Source: Hypnocyclicus thermotrophus
Lineage (GTDB): Bacteria; Fusobacteriota; Fusobacteriia; Fusobacteriales; Fusobacteriaceae
Reading direction: 5' to 3'
NCBI RefSeq assembly: GCF_004365575.1
Contig: NZ_SOBG01000002.1
Coordinates: 130,312 to 194,311, forward strand
DNA: 64,000 nucleotides
Shown: in pieces, positions 1 to 9,524 of the stretch
Numbering within the stretch: the first letter of the stretch is position 1
Layout of the letters: every line of letters begins with the position of its first letter
Position numbers and translations under genes: made by a program
Notes under the pieces: generated by a model
The model's database searches: none
Seen by the model: the letters and a program-made list of their open reading frames with translations, nothing else
What the model was told of the DNA's origin: nothing

Positions 1-1
1 A

Positions 2-205
2 GAAAATCAAGATAAAAAAGAGAATCAATCAAATAATAAAAAACAAAGTGATTCTTTAAAAAAATCAAAAAATCAAACAAATAATCAAATTAATCAAGAA
101 ATATTAAAATATCTAGAAAATTTAGATAAATCTCAAAAAAATGATTTAAAAAACAACTTTAATATATTAAATCAAAATCAAGAAAACCAAGAAAATCAAT
201 GGTAA
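2..205 (+). CDS. C-terminal fragment of a BatC-like (TPR, aerotolerance operon) protein, partial
   Basis: An open frame enters from the left edge and ends at TAA 203-205. The 67 visible residues are rich in Gln, Asn and Lys, with a helical stretch (EILKYLENLDKSQKNDLKNN) and a final Trp. BatC-like TPR proteins of the Bat operon often end with a similar 'IL..LE...K..L....W' segment after a low-complexity linker, and the next gene is batD, so a BatC or BatB/C identity is the likeliest. The Shine-Dalgarno of batD overlaps this stop codon, which indicates co-transcription. No catalytic or TPR residues are visible in the fragment; the name rests on context and tail similarity. Confidence 0.5.
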   Translation, partial: ENQDKKENQSNNKKQSDSLKKSKNQTNNQINQEILKYLENLDKSQKNDLKNNFNILNQNQENQENQW

Positions 206-216
206 AGAGGTGTGAA

Positions 217-1797
217 ATGCTAAAAAAGTTAATATTAATATTTTTTTTAATACAATATATAAGTTTTGCAGAAATAATATTAGATGTTAGTGATACAACC
301 GTGTCATTAAATCAAACTTTTAATTTAAGTGTAATATTTAAAAATGAAAAACAAAAGAAATTTAAAATAAATGGAATAGAAAATTTTAAAATTTTAACTA
401 CTTCAACACAAAGTAATACATCTATAATAAATACTAAAGTTACAAAAGAGATAGTTTATAATTATAAACTTTTACCTATAAAAGAAGGTGAATTTAAACT
501 TTTTATAAAAAATTTAAAAAGTAATGAAATATTTATAAAAGTAACAACTACTAGTACAAGTAATATAAATCAAAAAAAAGATATATTTTTTAAAACAAAT
601 GATTTAAAGAAAACATATTATTATGGCGAAAAAATAGTTTTTGAAAATCATTTGATTTCTAAGAAAAATATTAATGGATTAAATATTGTATCTCAGGATG
701 ATTTTACTAATTTTTCTAAAAAGGATATGACTCCTAAAAATTATGATGGTAAATATATTAGAATAGAAGGGGAAAAAGCTATAGATTTAACAATACAAAA
801 ATATATATTAACTCCAATTCAAAGTGGAAAATTTGAAATAAATCCTACAGTATTAGAAGTAACAACTACATCTTTTGATAGTTTTTTTGATAAAAATGAA
901 TATATTTCTTCTGAAAAAAAAAGTATAAACATTTTACCTTTGCCAGAAAAAAATAAACCACAAAATTTTTCTGGAATAGTAGGAGATTTTAAAGTAGATT
1001 ATAAATATGAGAAGCAAAATAATAATATTGTATTAAAATTAAAAATAAGAGGAGAAGGAAATCTTGATTATTTAGAAAATTTAAATATAAATTCAAATGA
1101 TTTTAATATATTTCAATCAGTAAAAAATAGTAATGAAATAGTAATGAATAATAAAGTTTTTGTAGAAAAAGAGTTTGAAATAATATTTATTCCAAATAAG
1201 AATGGTAAAGTAAAAATTTCAGAGATAAAAATACCTTATTTTAATATAAATAAAAAAGACTATGAAAATTTAATTATTAATAAACAAATATTTAATATAT
1301 CAGGTGTTAAAGAAGAAAAAAAACAAGAAATTATAAAAAATAAAGAGAATAAAGAAAATAAAGAAAATAAAATAACAGAGGATATACAAAAAGAAAACAC
1401 TAATAATATAGTTTATAAAGAAGTTGAAATAAAACAAATTAATAAACAAGATGACTTTAAATTATATTTTTATATTTTATTAATAGTAAACATTTTTTAT
1501 CTATTAATAAAAATTGTTGTTATAATTTCAAATAAAAAAAATAGAAAAAATAAAATAAAATTAAAAAATTTAAAAAACTCTAAAAATATAAAAGAATTTT
1601 ATAATAATTATATAGCGATTATAAAAAATAAATATAATATTAATTTAAAAAATACAAGAAAAAGTGAATTAAAAAAAATTAATCAAGAAATATTAGAAAT
1701 TTTTGAAATATTAGAAGAAAAATTAGTTAAAAATAAAGATCTTAATAAGACAGAAAAAATAAATCTTATAAAAGAAATAAAAAAAATTTGCAAATAA
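217..1797 (+). CDS. batD: BatD-like protein, membrane-anchored
   Basis: Predicted 526-residue BatD family protein. Known Bat operons (batA-E) encode membrane/periplasmic proteins linked to aerotolerance and envelope stress; the biochemical role of BatD is not established. Visible: a signal peptide (residues 1-19, ending near SFA), a long extracytoplasmic beta-rich region with the BatD-type repeats (for example a 'GEYKL/GKFEI.P' pattern), a Lys/Glu/Asn-rich linker around 370-400, one transmembrane helix near 420-445 and a basic cytoplasmic tail. I use ATG 217 rather than the upstream ATG 199, because AAAGAGGTG at 204-212 is a good ribosome binding site and the signal peptide then begins properly. 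It follows the BatC-like fragment directly. The next gene has its own promoter. Confidence 0.75.
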   Translation: MLKKLILIFFLIQYISFAEIILDVSDTTVSLNQTFNLSVIFKNEKQKKFKINGIENFKILTTSTQSNTSIINTKVTKEIVYNYKLLPIKEGEFKLFIKNLKSNEIFIKVTTTSTSNINQKKDIFFKTNDLKKTYYYGEKIVFENHLISKKNINGLNIVSQDDFTNFSKKDMTPKNYDGKYIRIEGEKAIDLTIQKYILTPIQSGKFEINPTVLEVTTTSFDSFFDKNEYISSEKKSINILPLPEKNKPQNFSGIVGDFKVDYKYEKQNNNIVLKLKIRGEGNLDYLENLNINSNDFNIFQSVKNSNEIVMNNKVFVEKEFEIIFIPNKNGKVKISEIKIPYFNINKKDYENLIINKQIFNISGVKEEKKQEIIKNKENKENKENKITEDIQKENTNNIVYKEVEIKQINKQDDFKLYFYILLIVNIFYLLIKIVVIISNKKNRKNKIKLKNLKNSKNIKEFYNNYIAIIKNKYNINLKNTRKSELKKINQEILEIFEILEEKLVKNKDLNKTEKINLIKEIKKICK

Positions 1798-1815
1798 TTA
1801 AAATTCACTTATAAT
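1788..1815 (+). promoter_or_regulatory. Candidate promoter of the FplA-like gene
   Basis: TTGCAA (1788-1793), 16-bp spacer, TATAAT (1810-1815). It lies in the gap between batD and the phospholipase gene. A 9-bp perfect inverted repeat (1804-1812 and 1826-1834) covers the -10 element and the expected start site, so it could be an operator. Confidence 0.5.
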
Positions 1816-1834
1816 AGTATTAAGAATAAGTGAA
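1804..1834. repeat. 9-bp inverted repeat over the FplA-like promoter
   Basis: TTCACTTAT (1804-1812) is the exact reverse complement of ATAAGTGAA (1826-1834), with a 13-base centre. The left arm overlaps the -10 box and the right arm abuts the ribosome binding site (GAAGAGGTG, 1832-1840). It may be an operator or a hairpin in the 5' leader. There is no T-run after it, so it is unlikely to be a terminator for batD. Confidence 0.45.
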
Positions 1835-1845
1835 GAGGTGTTTTA

Positions 1846-3978
1846 ATGAAAAAAGTATTATTACTAATATTACTAATATTTTCAATAAATATATATTCTA
1901 ATGAAGATAAAAAAATAGGTTTATCTCTTGCAGGAGGTGGAGGAAAAGGTTTTTTTCATGTAGGAGTATTAAAAGTTTTAGAAGAAGAAAAAGTTCCTAT
2001 TGATTATATTGCGGGGAATAGTATAGGGTCTATTATAGGTTCTTTATATGCTATAGGATATACAGCAAATGATTTAGAAAAAATAACTACAATGATAGAT
2101 TGGGTAACAATTTTTGATGACACCCCTTCGCGTAGAGAAAAACCTATGGATGAAAAAATATTTTCTGATAAATATGCTTTTGCTTTACCATATGAAAAAA
2201 ATAAAGTGAGAACTCCACAGGGAGTTTTTTATGGTGAAAAAATATATTTAACATTAAAAGATCTTATGTGGAATGCAAGATATGTAAAAGATTTTGATGA
2301 ATATCCAATACCATTTAGAGCTATAGCTACTGATTTGATATCAGGGAATCCCGTTGTATTTTCTAAAGGAGATTTAGCTAAAACAGTACATGCGAGTATG
2401 GCAATTCCTTCAATATTTGTTCCCGTAAGAATAAATGGTAAACTTTATTGTGATGGATTGGTTTCTAGAAATTTTCCTGTGAGTGATGTAAAAAAAATGG
2501 GAGCAGATTATGTAATAGGTGTAAATATTTCCGAACAAGAAGAAGAAATTGAAAATTTATCAGTATTAGGAATATTAAATCATATTGTTTCATATAGAGG
2601 ATTTGATTCAACAAAACAAGAGAGAAAGTTAGCAGACTTACTTATAGAGACAAAAGAATTAAAAAACTATTCTCCAACAGATTATTCTAAAGCAAAAGAA
2701 CTTATTAAACTTGGAGAAAGAATAGCTAGAGAACATATAGAGGAAATAAAAAAATTATCAAATCCAGAAAAATTTGAAAGATTACAAAAAAGAAAAAAAG
2801 AATTTTTAAAACAAGTAGAAAAAAATTATAGAGAATTAAATTTTATTTCTAGAGTAGAAATAAAAGGATTAAAAAAGATACAACCAGAACTTATTTATAC
2901 AATACTTTTTAAAAAAGTTCCATTTTATATTACAAAAGAAGAGATGTTTGAAAAAATAAAAAAAATATATGCTACTCAACAATTTGATAAAGTATATTTT
3001 GAGTTTGAAGGAGAAAAATTAATTATTGAAGTAGAAGAAAGGGCAGCAAATTATTTAAGAGTTGGATTTGCTATTAATAGTTATACAGGTACAAAATTAT
3101 TTTTAAGTACAGATATAAATAATTTTAATTTAAAGGGGTATAAAACAGTTATAGAAAGTGAAATTTCAGATACTCCTATGGTAAGTTTAGCACATTCATT
3201 TTTTTATGGGATAAGAAACAAATATGGAATGAGAGCAAAATTTAAATATAAAGCTAATAAATTTGTTTATAAAAATGAAAGATATAGAACAGGATTATAT
3301 AATTTTGATAATTTTATTGGAACAATAAGTACACCTTATTTAGATGGTGGTATAGGTTTAGGAGTGGATTTTTTAAAAACAGAGTATAGTAATAAAAATT
3401 CTGAATTTGATTCTTCATATTTTTATTATATTTTTAGATATGATGACTTAGATAAAGATAATTATCCCGAAAAAGGACAACAATTAGTTTTAAAAAATAG
3501 ATTAAATATTGATATATTTAATTTTGAAAAAAATACAAAACCTAATAAATTTGAATTTAAATACAAAAATTATATACCGATTTTTAAAGAAAAGTTAACT
3601 TTAATAAATGAATATTTTTATGATAATTTAAAAATGGAAACTAATAATATTGGAGATATCCACTATTATAGTAGAGTAGGAAGTATAAAAGATAAAGAAA
3701 ATTTAGAATTTTATGGATTAAGAAAAGATGCAGTAATAACAGATAGCATAAATATCTATAGGATTGGATTACAAAAAAAATTAAATAATTTAACTTACTT
3801 AATAGGGAAAATTAATTTTGGAAATTATAAAGATGAAAATTCACAAAATAAATTTATTAGGGGTTATGGACTTACTTTAGGATATAAAAGTATAATAGGA
3901 CCTTTAAACGTGAGTATTACTAACAATGCACTAGTATCTGGAAGTTTAATTCAATTTAATTTCAGATTTGAAATATAA
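1846..3978 (+). CDS. Patatin-like phospholipase with BamA-type outer-membrane barrel (FplA-like, type Vd secretion)
   Basis: Predicted secreted serine phospholipase of the patatin family joined to its own outer-membrane barrel, as in Fusobacterium FplA. Order: signal peptide (1-18), patatin domain (about 23-300) with oxyanion loop GGGGKG, nucleophile motif GNSIG (Ser59) and catalytic Asp in CDGL (Asp203), one POTRA-like domain (about 335-400), then a beta-barrel to the C terminus, whose last strand ends in an aromatic-alternating FNFRFEI. The Ser-Asp dyad is intact, so the enzyme should be active, cleaving phospholipid acyl esters at the cell surface or after release. 710 residues is close to FplA length. 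It has its own promoter and is followed by a strong bidirectional terminator. It supports a diderm, Fusobacteriota-like host. Confidence 0.88.
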   Translation: MKKVLLLILLIFSINIYSNEDKKIGLSLAGGGGKGFFHVGVLKVLEEEKVPIDYIAGNSIGSIIGSLYAIGYTANDLEKITTMIDWVTIFDDTPSRREKPMDEKIFSDKYAFALPYEKNKVRTPQGVFYGEKIYLTLKDLMWNARYVKDFDEYPIPFRAIATDLISGNPVVFSKGDLAKTVHASMAIPSIFVPVRINGKLYCDGLVSRNFPVSDVKKMGADYVIGVNISEQEEEIENLSVLGILNHIVSYRGFDSTKQERKLADLLIETKELKNYSPTDYSKAKELIKLGERIAREHIEEIKKLSNPEKFERLQKRKKEFLKQVEKNYRELNFISRVEIKGLKKIQPELIYTILFKKVPFYITKEEMFEKIKKIYATQQFDKVYFEFEGEKLIIEVEERAANYLRVGFAINSYTGTKLFLSTDINNFNLKGYKTVIESEISDTPMVSLAHSFFYGIRNKYGMRAKFKYKANKFVYKNERYRTGLYNFDNFIGTISTPYLDGGIGLGVDFLKTEYSNKNSEFDSSYFYYIFRYDDLDKDNYPEKGQQLVLKNRLNIDIFNFEKNTKPNKFEFKYKNYIPIFKEKLTLINEYFYDNLKMETNNIGDIHYYSRVGSIKDKENLEFYGLRKDAVITDSINIYRIGLQKKLNNLTYLIGKINFGNYKDENSQNKFIRGYGLTLGYKSIIGPLNVSITNNALVSGSLIQFNFRFEI

Positions 3979-3980
3979 TT

Positions 3981-4014
3981 AAAAAGATGGCTATTTTATT
4001 TAAGCCATCTTTTT
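3981..4014. terminator. Bidirectional terminator between FplA-like gene and sigma factor gene
   Basis: Perfect 12-bp stem: AAAAAGATGGCT (3981-3992) and AGCCATCTTTTT (4003-4014), 10-base loop. A-run and T-run on opposite sides make it usable from both strands, as expected between convergent genes. Confidence 0.85.
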
Positions 4015-4810
4015 AATTATAATATAAAATTTTATATTTATTTTTTAATTTTTTTAAGGCTATTATTTGAATTTGTCGTATTCTTTCTCTTGTTAAATTT
4101 AGCATATTTCCTATTTCTTCTAAAGTATGAATTTTTTCATTAAATAATCCATATCTATAAATAATAACAACTTTTTCTTTTTCATTTAATTTGTTAAGTT
4201 GCTGCCATAATTCATAATATTCATATTGTGTGAGTAAGTTTTCTTCGATATAAGTTTCATCAGCGACCATACTATGTAGATCAACATTGTCTTGAAATGA
4301 ATCTTCTAAAGAAACAAAAGATTGATTTGTTAAATGTAGATATTTTTCAACATCTTTAACTTTCATTTCTAGCTCATGGGCTATTAAGTTTAAAGGAGGA
4401 AGTTCTTCATTTTCTGACTTGTATTTTTGAATAAACTTAGATATTTTAGAGATGTTATCATGTACATATGCTGGATAACGCATGGCACCTTTTGTAGTTG
4501 AAAGTGCTCTTAGAATAGATTGCTTTATCCACCAAGTTGCATATGTAGAAAATCTTCTACCCAAATCAGGATTAAATTTTTCAACAGCTTTAATAAGGCC
4601 TATATTTCCTTCTTGAATAAGGTCTGGCAATGATAAACCACAACCAAAATATTTTTTAGCAACACTAACAACTAATCGTAAATTTGAATTTATAAGTTTT
4701 TCTCTAGCTTCATCTGAACCAGCCAGAGCTTTTTTTGAAAGCTGATATTCTTCTTCTTTTGTTAATAACGGATAATAGCTAATATCTTTTAAATATTCTG
4801 TTATATACAT
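4013..4810 (-). CDS. Alternative sigma-70 family factor (no region 1.1)
   Basis: RNA polymerase sigma subunit of 265 residues. It has region 1.2 (about 1-35), region 2 (about 36-110, with [17 protein letters not shown] and the -10 reading segment [15 protein letters not shown]), region 3 (about 115-190) and region 4 with a helix-turn-helix ([20 protein letters not shown], about 230-250). It lacks the long acidic region 1.1 and the large non-conserved insert of a primary RpoD, so it is probably a group 2 or RpoH-like alternative sigma; primary sigma factors are usually 350 residues or more. It is divergent from ruvC and convergent with the FplA-like gene. What switches it on cannot be seen here. 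Confidence 0.8.
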   Translation of the reverse strand: MYITEYLKDISYYPLLTKEEEYQLSKKALAGSDEAREKLINSNLRLVVSVAKKYFGCGLSLPDLIQEGNIGLIKAVEKFNPDLGRRFSTYATWWIKQSILRALSTTKGAMRYPAYVHDNISKISKFIQKYKSENEELPPLNLIAHELEMKVKDVEKYLHLTNQSFVSLEDSFQDNVDLHSMVADETYIEENLLTQYEYYELWQQLNKLNEKEKVVIIYRYGLFNEKIHTLEEIGNMLNLTRERIRQIQIIALKKLKNKYKILYYN

Positions 4811-4870
4811 TACACCCTCCCTAACTTAAATATAAAACTTTGGTATTCATAATCCCATATTTATTATATG

Positions 4871-4902
4871 CTATAAATAAAAAAATCCTTTTTTATTTAT
4901 AG
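4871..4902. repeat. 14-bp hairpin in the divergent sigma/ruvC intergenic region
   Basis: CTATAAATAAAAAA (4871-4884) pairs perfectly with TTTTTTATTTATAG (4889-4902) around a 4-base loop. It lies between two divergent genes, where a terminator is not expected. On the plus strand it is followed by a T-rich run upstream of ruvC. It could limit readthrough or be a regulatory site. Confidence 0.4.
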
Positions 4903-4951
4903 AAATTTTTTATTTTTTATGTTAAACTTTAATACAGTAGGAGGAGTAATT

Positions 4952-5530
4952 ATGATAATTTTAGGTATAGATCCAGGTACGGCAATAGTCGGATTTGGGA
5001 TTATAGAGTATAAAAATAAAACATTTACTGTTTTAGATTATGGATGTATATATACAGAAAAAAATTTAGAAATGCCGAGAAGATTAAGTATAATTTATGA
5101 AGAACTTGATAAATTAATAAAAAAATATAATCCAGAGTATATAGCTATTGAAGATATCTTTTATTTTAAAAATAATAAAACAGTTATTTCAGTAAGTCAA
5201 GCTAGGGGGGTAATACTTCTTTGTGCTGAAAAAAATAATTTAAAAATATCTGCTTATACACCTCTTCAAGTAAAAATGGGGATAACAGGTTATGGAAGAA
5301 GTGAAAAAAAACAAATTCAAAAAATGGTACAAAAAATTTTAAAATTAAAAGAAATACCAAAACCAGATGATGCAGCAGATGCATTAGCTATAGCAGTTAC
5401 ACATATAAATGAATTAAATTCAAGATTATCATTGCATATTGCAAAAATAAATAAAAAAAAATTAAAGGATATACCTGATAAAATAACAGCAAATGAATTT
5501 AAAAATCTTTTTGCAGGAGAAAAAAAATGA
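4952..5530 (+). CDS. ruvC: Holliday junction resolvase RuvC
   Basis: Endonuclease that cuts Holliday junctions during recombinational repair, acting as a dimer with RuvAB. 192 residues with the RuvC fold. Catalytic acids are visible: Asp7 in GIDPGT, Glu67 in AIEDIFY, and the pair in PDDAADALA (Asp140 and Asp143). ATG 4952 is chosen because TAGGAGGAG (4938-4946) is properly placed; the ATG at 4919 would add 11 unsupported residues. ruvA and ruvB are not in this window. Its TGA overlaps the ATG of the histidine kinase gene (ATGA at 5527-5530), so the two are translationally coupled. Confidence 0.95.
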   Translation: MIILGIDPGTAIVGFGIIEYKNKTFTVLDYGCIYTEKNLEMPRRLSIIYEELDKLIKKYNPEYIAIEDIFYFKNNKTVISVSQARGVILLCAEKNNLKISAYTPLQVKMGITGYGRSEKKQIQKMVQKILKLKEIPKPDDAADALAIAVTHINELNSRLSLHIAKINKKKLKDIPDKITANEFKNLFAGEKK

Positions 5531-8500
5531 AAAAAATCCCTTTAAGATTAAGGTTATTTATAATAAGTACAATCTCAATTTTTTTATTTATATTATTAAA
5601 TGGAATTACAATATCTTCTTATTTAGAAAAAGTATTTAATAAATTTCAAGCAAACTTAAGAACAGAAGCAACAAATAATCTAAATAAAAAACTATTATCA
5701 CAATCGAAGGTATTGCAAATTGAACTTAATAACAGAAAAGAAAAAGGAATATTATTGTTAAGCACTCTTTCTAATAATTTACAACTTTTAGAAAATACTT
5801 ATAAAAATATAGGTGATTTAAAAACAAAAGAATATATAAATAATTTAATAAAAAAAGAAAATATAACATTAAAGTTATATGAAGAAATTGATATTATTTA
5901 TGATATAGATAAAGAAAATTTGGAATCTTATAATAACTTAAAAAAATTAAAGAACAAAGAAATCCCATATTATATTAATTATTTTAAAGAAAAAGATTTT
6001 TTAGGTATAAAAATTTATAAAAGTATTTTTTATAATGAAAAATTTTTAGGGTTTTTAGTATACAAAGCTAATTTTATAAGTTATTTTGCAAAAGAATTAT
6101 CTAATATAATTCAACTTGAAATAACTTTTTATAAAGATAAAAAAATATATTCTACTAGTTTATCTCCTTTTGTATTTTATGAAAAAAAATGGAATGTAAT
6201 TGAAGAAGATTCTTTAAAAACAAATACTTTAATAATTCCTGTAAAAAATTATGAATTTGATAATAAAATATATAAATCAGCTTTTTATCCTATCAAAAAT
6301 AATAATTCTAATACTATTGGAATGATTGCTATTAGTTTGAATTATAGTGAATTTGAAAATTTATTTAATAAGATTAATGATGATAAAGGGGTATTAATAT
6401 TAAATTTTAAAAAAACAATATTAAAATTTACTATGTTTTTTTTATTGATATCACTTTTAGTAGTTTATATATTTATAACAAGAGTTTCAAAACCAATTAA
6501 AGAAATATTAGAAACTATACAAATAGTAAATGAAGGAAACTTAAACAGAAAAGCAAAAGTATATAATGATGAACAATTTGGAGAAATTGCTAAGAATTTA
6601 AATCAATTAATAGATAATTTGAAAAGTGTAGAAAAAATTAAAAAAGAATTTTTAACAAGAAATTTAAATGAACTAAAAACGCCGATAAGTGGAATAATAG
6701 GGATATCAGATTCCTTATTAAATAATGACTTAGGAAATTTAAATACTATTCAAAAAGAAAATATAAAAATTATTAATGAAAATGCTGAAAAATTATCAAA
6801 TATAATTAATAAAATAATGGATTTTTCTATATATAATAAAAAAGAAAAAATATTAGAATTAAAAACAATAAATATAAAAAAAATAATAGATGAAAATATA
6901 ATTAATATTTCTAATTATTATAAAAAAAATAATTTAGATATAAAAAACTATATTTCTGAAGATAAATCACATATTATGGGAGATTATAATAGTATTTATC
7001 AAATATTTAGTAATTTAATAGAAAATGCTTATAAATATACAGAGACAGGTTCAATAATAATAGATGCCAAAGATTTTGCAGATATGGTAGAGATAAGTAT
7101 AATTGATACAGGAAAAGGTATAAATAAAGAGAAATTAAATAGAATATATGGAAGTTTTGAAAATGATATAGATTATGAAGGAATTGGATTAGGTATAGTA
7201 AATAAATTAGTTAATTTACATGGAGGAAAATTAGCAATTGATTCGAGAGAAGGAGAAGGTACAACAGTAAGTGTTACATTGAGAAAAAGTTATGAAAAAT
7301 TTGCTAATAAAAATAATAGTATAAATAAACTAAAAGAGTTAATAGCAGCTAATAATTTAACAAAAGATAATAAACTTTCCTCAAAAATACTGATATTTGA
7401 CAATGATTTTTTAAATATACAAGTAATAATGAATTATTTAATAGGAACAAATTATTATCTAAATGTAGTAGAAACAAAAGAAGAACTTTTTAGAGAAATA
7501 AGCATAAGAGAATATGAATTAGTTTTAATGGATTCTTCTGTACTTGGATTTGAAGGATATGATATTTTAAAAAAAATTAGAAGAAGATTTTCTATTTTTA
7601 AACTTCCAATAATGATTATTTTTCCACAAAATAGTGCAATAGGGATATCAAGATATTTTGAAAGTGGATTAAATGAATATATAGAAAAACCAATATATAA
7701 AGAAGCGTTTATTAGGAAAATTGATTCGATGCTAAAACTAAAAAACTCACTTGAGGAAATACTAAATGTAAATCAAAAATATAGAAAAGAAAAAAAAGAA
7801 AGATTAGTAGCAGAAAATTTGAAAAATATACATACTGAACTTACATCTACTTTGAATATAAAAGAGATATTTAGTATTTTATTTAAAAAAATAAAATACT
7901 TATTTGATTATGAAAGTGGAATGGTTTTATTAAAAGATAGTGATAGATATAGAGTAGTATTTCAAGATAAAGCATTAAAATCATCAGAAAAAAATGTTAG
8001 ATTATTTAAAAGTAGATATTTAGATCCAATTACTAATAAAAAAAGAATAATAATACTTAGTGAATATAAATGTAAAAAATATTTTGGAGAAAAAGTAAAA
8101 TCAGCAATAGTTATACCGACAGTATATGGAAATAATCATAATTGTGTAATAATTTTAAAAAGTAGTAATAAAAAACATTTTATGAAATTGGAAAAAGATA
8201 AAGTAGATGCGTTATTTTATCAAACAAATATAGCTCTTAAAAATGCAGCACTTTATCAAGAAGTTGAAGAAAAAAATAAGACTTTAAAAGATTTGATTGA
8301 AAAAATAAAAACAATTGAAAAATTGATTTCTGTTGTGTATAATGAAAAGGATAAAAATACAGCAATATATTATAATTTACTAATTATTATTAATCAATTA
8401 GGGCTAAATTATAAAGAAGGATATTTTTTTGAGTATAAAAAAGAGTTAAATTTATTAGAATGTAAAAGTTACTATTATAATGTAAATGTAGTATCTGAGA

Positions 8501-9519
8501 AAACAGAATCTAGTATAATAGAGCATGAATTATGGTCAAAAAATTTAAAAATTCCATTAACGATTAATAATATTTTAACAAAAGCATTTAATAAAAATAA
8601 AGATATTTACATGAAAAAAATAGATGAAAATAATAATATGCTTATAGAAAAATTTGAAAATGTTACAATTTTACCTATAAATTATGAAAATATTCGTTAT
8701 GGGGTATTAGTATTAGAAGGAAATGGAATAAAAACAACTATAAATGAAGAGGAAAAAGAGATACTAAAAATATTTAGTTTGAATTTAGGAATTTATTTAC
8801 ATACCAGATATTTAGAAGAAAATAATCTTAAATATGAACAAATAAGAACAATGGGGAAATTTGCACAATCAATTGTACATGAACTTCGAACTCCACTTGT
8901 TGGAATAAAAGGATTTGTTTCTATTGTAAAATCTAAATTTGAAAAAATAAAATTAAATGATAAAATAAATATGTATTTAGAAGGAATAGAAAAAGAAACT
9001 GAAAGAATACTAGATGTAGTAAATCAAGTAGTAAATTTAGTAGATTATGATAATAAAAAATATGTTTTTAAAGAAGAAAATATTAAAAATGTATTTGAAG
9101 AAGTTGTAGATAATTTTAAAAGTGAAATAAAAGAAAATGAATTATCGCTAGATATATCTTTAGAAGAACAATATTATTCTATTGATAAAACAGAATTTAA
9201 AAAAGCAATAATTCATATATTAAAAAATTCTATTGAAAACGTTGATTTTGGAAAAACAAAAAATATATTAAAAATAAAAATGGAATCAATGGATAAATTT
9301 GATAGAATTATAATAGAAGATAATGGTGTAGGAATAAAAAAAGAAATATTAGAAAATATTTTTAAACCACTTGTATCTACAAAACTTCAAGGAACAGGAT
9401 TAGGATTAACATTAGCAAAATCAATAATAGAAAAACATGGGTTTGAACTTTTTATAGTATCAAAATATTTACAATATACAAAAGTAATAATCCAGATTCC
9501 TAAAATTTTAGAAAGGTGA
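5527..9519 (+). CDS. Giant hybrid histidine kinase with two kinase cores, the first lacking its phospho-acceptor His
   Basis: A 1330-residue membrane sensor. Order: transmembrane helix (about 12-31), extracytoplasmic sensor, second transmembrane helix (about 300-318), HAMP (about 320-370), a HisKA-like segment (about 371-440), HATPase (about 480-595), receiver (about 618-735), two GAF-like domains (about 765-905 and 940-1095), a second HisKA (about 1108-1175) and a second HATPase (about 1215-1325). The first HisKA reads LNELKTP, with Asn381 where His is expected, although its ATPase keeps the N and G boxes (NLIENAYKYT, DTGKGI, GIGLGI). The receiver keeps Asp669 and an EKP lysine. The second core reads HELRTP (His1118) with DNGVGI and GTGLGL, so it should autophosphorylate. 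No DNA-binding domain and no partner regulator gene lie adjacent. It sits between ruvC and trmL in a tight plus-strand run. Ligand unknown. Confidence 0.9.
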   Translation: MKKIPLRLRLFIISTISIFLFILLNGITISSYLEKVFNKFQANLRTEATNNLNKKLLSQSKVLQIELNNRKEKGILLLSTLSNNLQLLENTYKNIGDLKTKEYINNLIKKENITLKLYEEIDIIYDIDKENLESYNNLKKLKNKEIPYYINYFKEKDFLGIKIYKSIFYNEKFLGFLVYKANFISYFAKELSNIIQLEITFYKDKKIYSTSLSPFVFYEKKWNVIEEDSLKTNTLIIPVKNYEFDNKIYKSAFYPIKNNNSNTIGMIAISLNYSEFENLFNKINDDKGVLILNFKKTILKFTMFFLLISLLVVYIFITRVSKPIKEILETIQIVNEGNLNRKAKVYNDEQFGEIAKNLNQLIDNLKSVEKIKKEFLTRNLNELKTPISGIIGISDSLLNNDLGNLNTIQKENIKIINENAEKLSNIINKIMDFSIYNKKEKILELKTINIKKIIDENIINISNYYKKNNLDIKNYISEDKSHIMGDYNSIYQIFSNLIENAYKYTETGSIIIDAKDFADMVEISIIDTGKGINKEKLNRIYGSFENDIDYEGIGLGIVNKLVNLHGGKLAIDSREGEGTTVSVTLRKSYEKFANKNNSINKLKELIAANNLTKDNKLSSKILIFDNDFLNIQVIMNYLIGTNYYLNVVETKEELFREISIREYELVLMDSSVLGFEGYDILKKIRRRFSIFKLPIMIIFPQNSAIGISRYFESGLNEYIEKPIYKEAFIRKIDSMLKLKNSLEEILNVNQKYRKEKKERLVAENLKNIHTELTSTLNIKEIFSILFKKIKYLFDYESGMVLLKDSDRYRVVFQDKALKSSEKNVRLFKSRYLDPITNKKRIIILSEYKCKKYFGEKVKSAIVIPTVYGNNHNCVIILKSSNKKHFMKLEKDKVDALFYQTNIALKNAALYQEVEEKNKTLKDLIEKIKTIEKLISVVYNEKDKNTAIYYNLLIIINQLGLNYKEGYFFEYKKELNLLECKSYYYNVNVVSEKTESSIIEHELWSKNLKIPLTINNILTKAFNKNKDIYMKKIDENNNMLIEKFENVTILPINYENIRYGVLVLEGNGIKTTINEEEKEILKIFSLNLGIYLHTRYLEENNLKYEQIRTMGKFAQSIVHELRTPLVGIKGFVSIVKSKFEKIKLNDKINMYLEGIEKETERILDVVNQVVNLVDYDNKKYVFKEENIKNVFEEVVDNFKSEIKENELSLDISLEEQYYSIDKTEFKKAIIHILKNSIENVDFGKTKNILKIKMESMDKFDRIIIEDNGVGIKKEILENIFKPLVSTKLQGTGLGLTLAKSIIEKHGFELFIVSKYLQYTKVIIQIPKILER

Positions 9520-9524
9520 GAAAG

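Noticed and set aside
1315-1380. Repetitive Lys/Glu/Asn codons in batD as a DNA repeat
   Set aside because: It is a charged protein linker (KENKENKENK type) in an AT-rich genome; no sign of a mobile or regulatory repeat.
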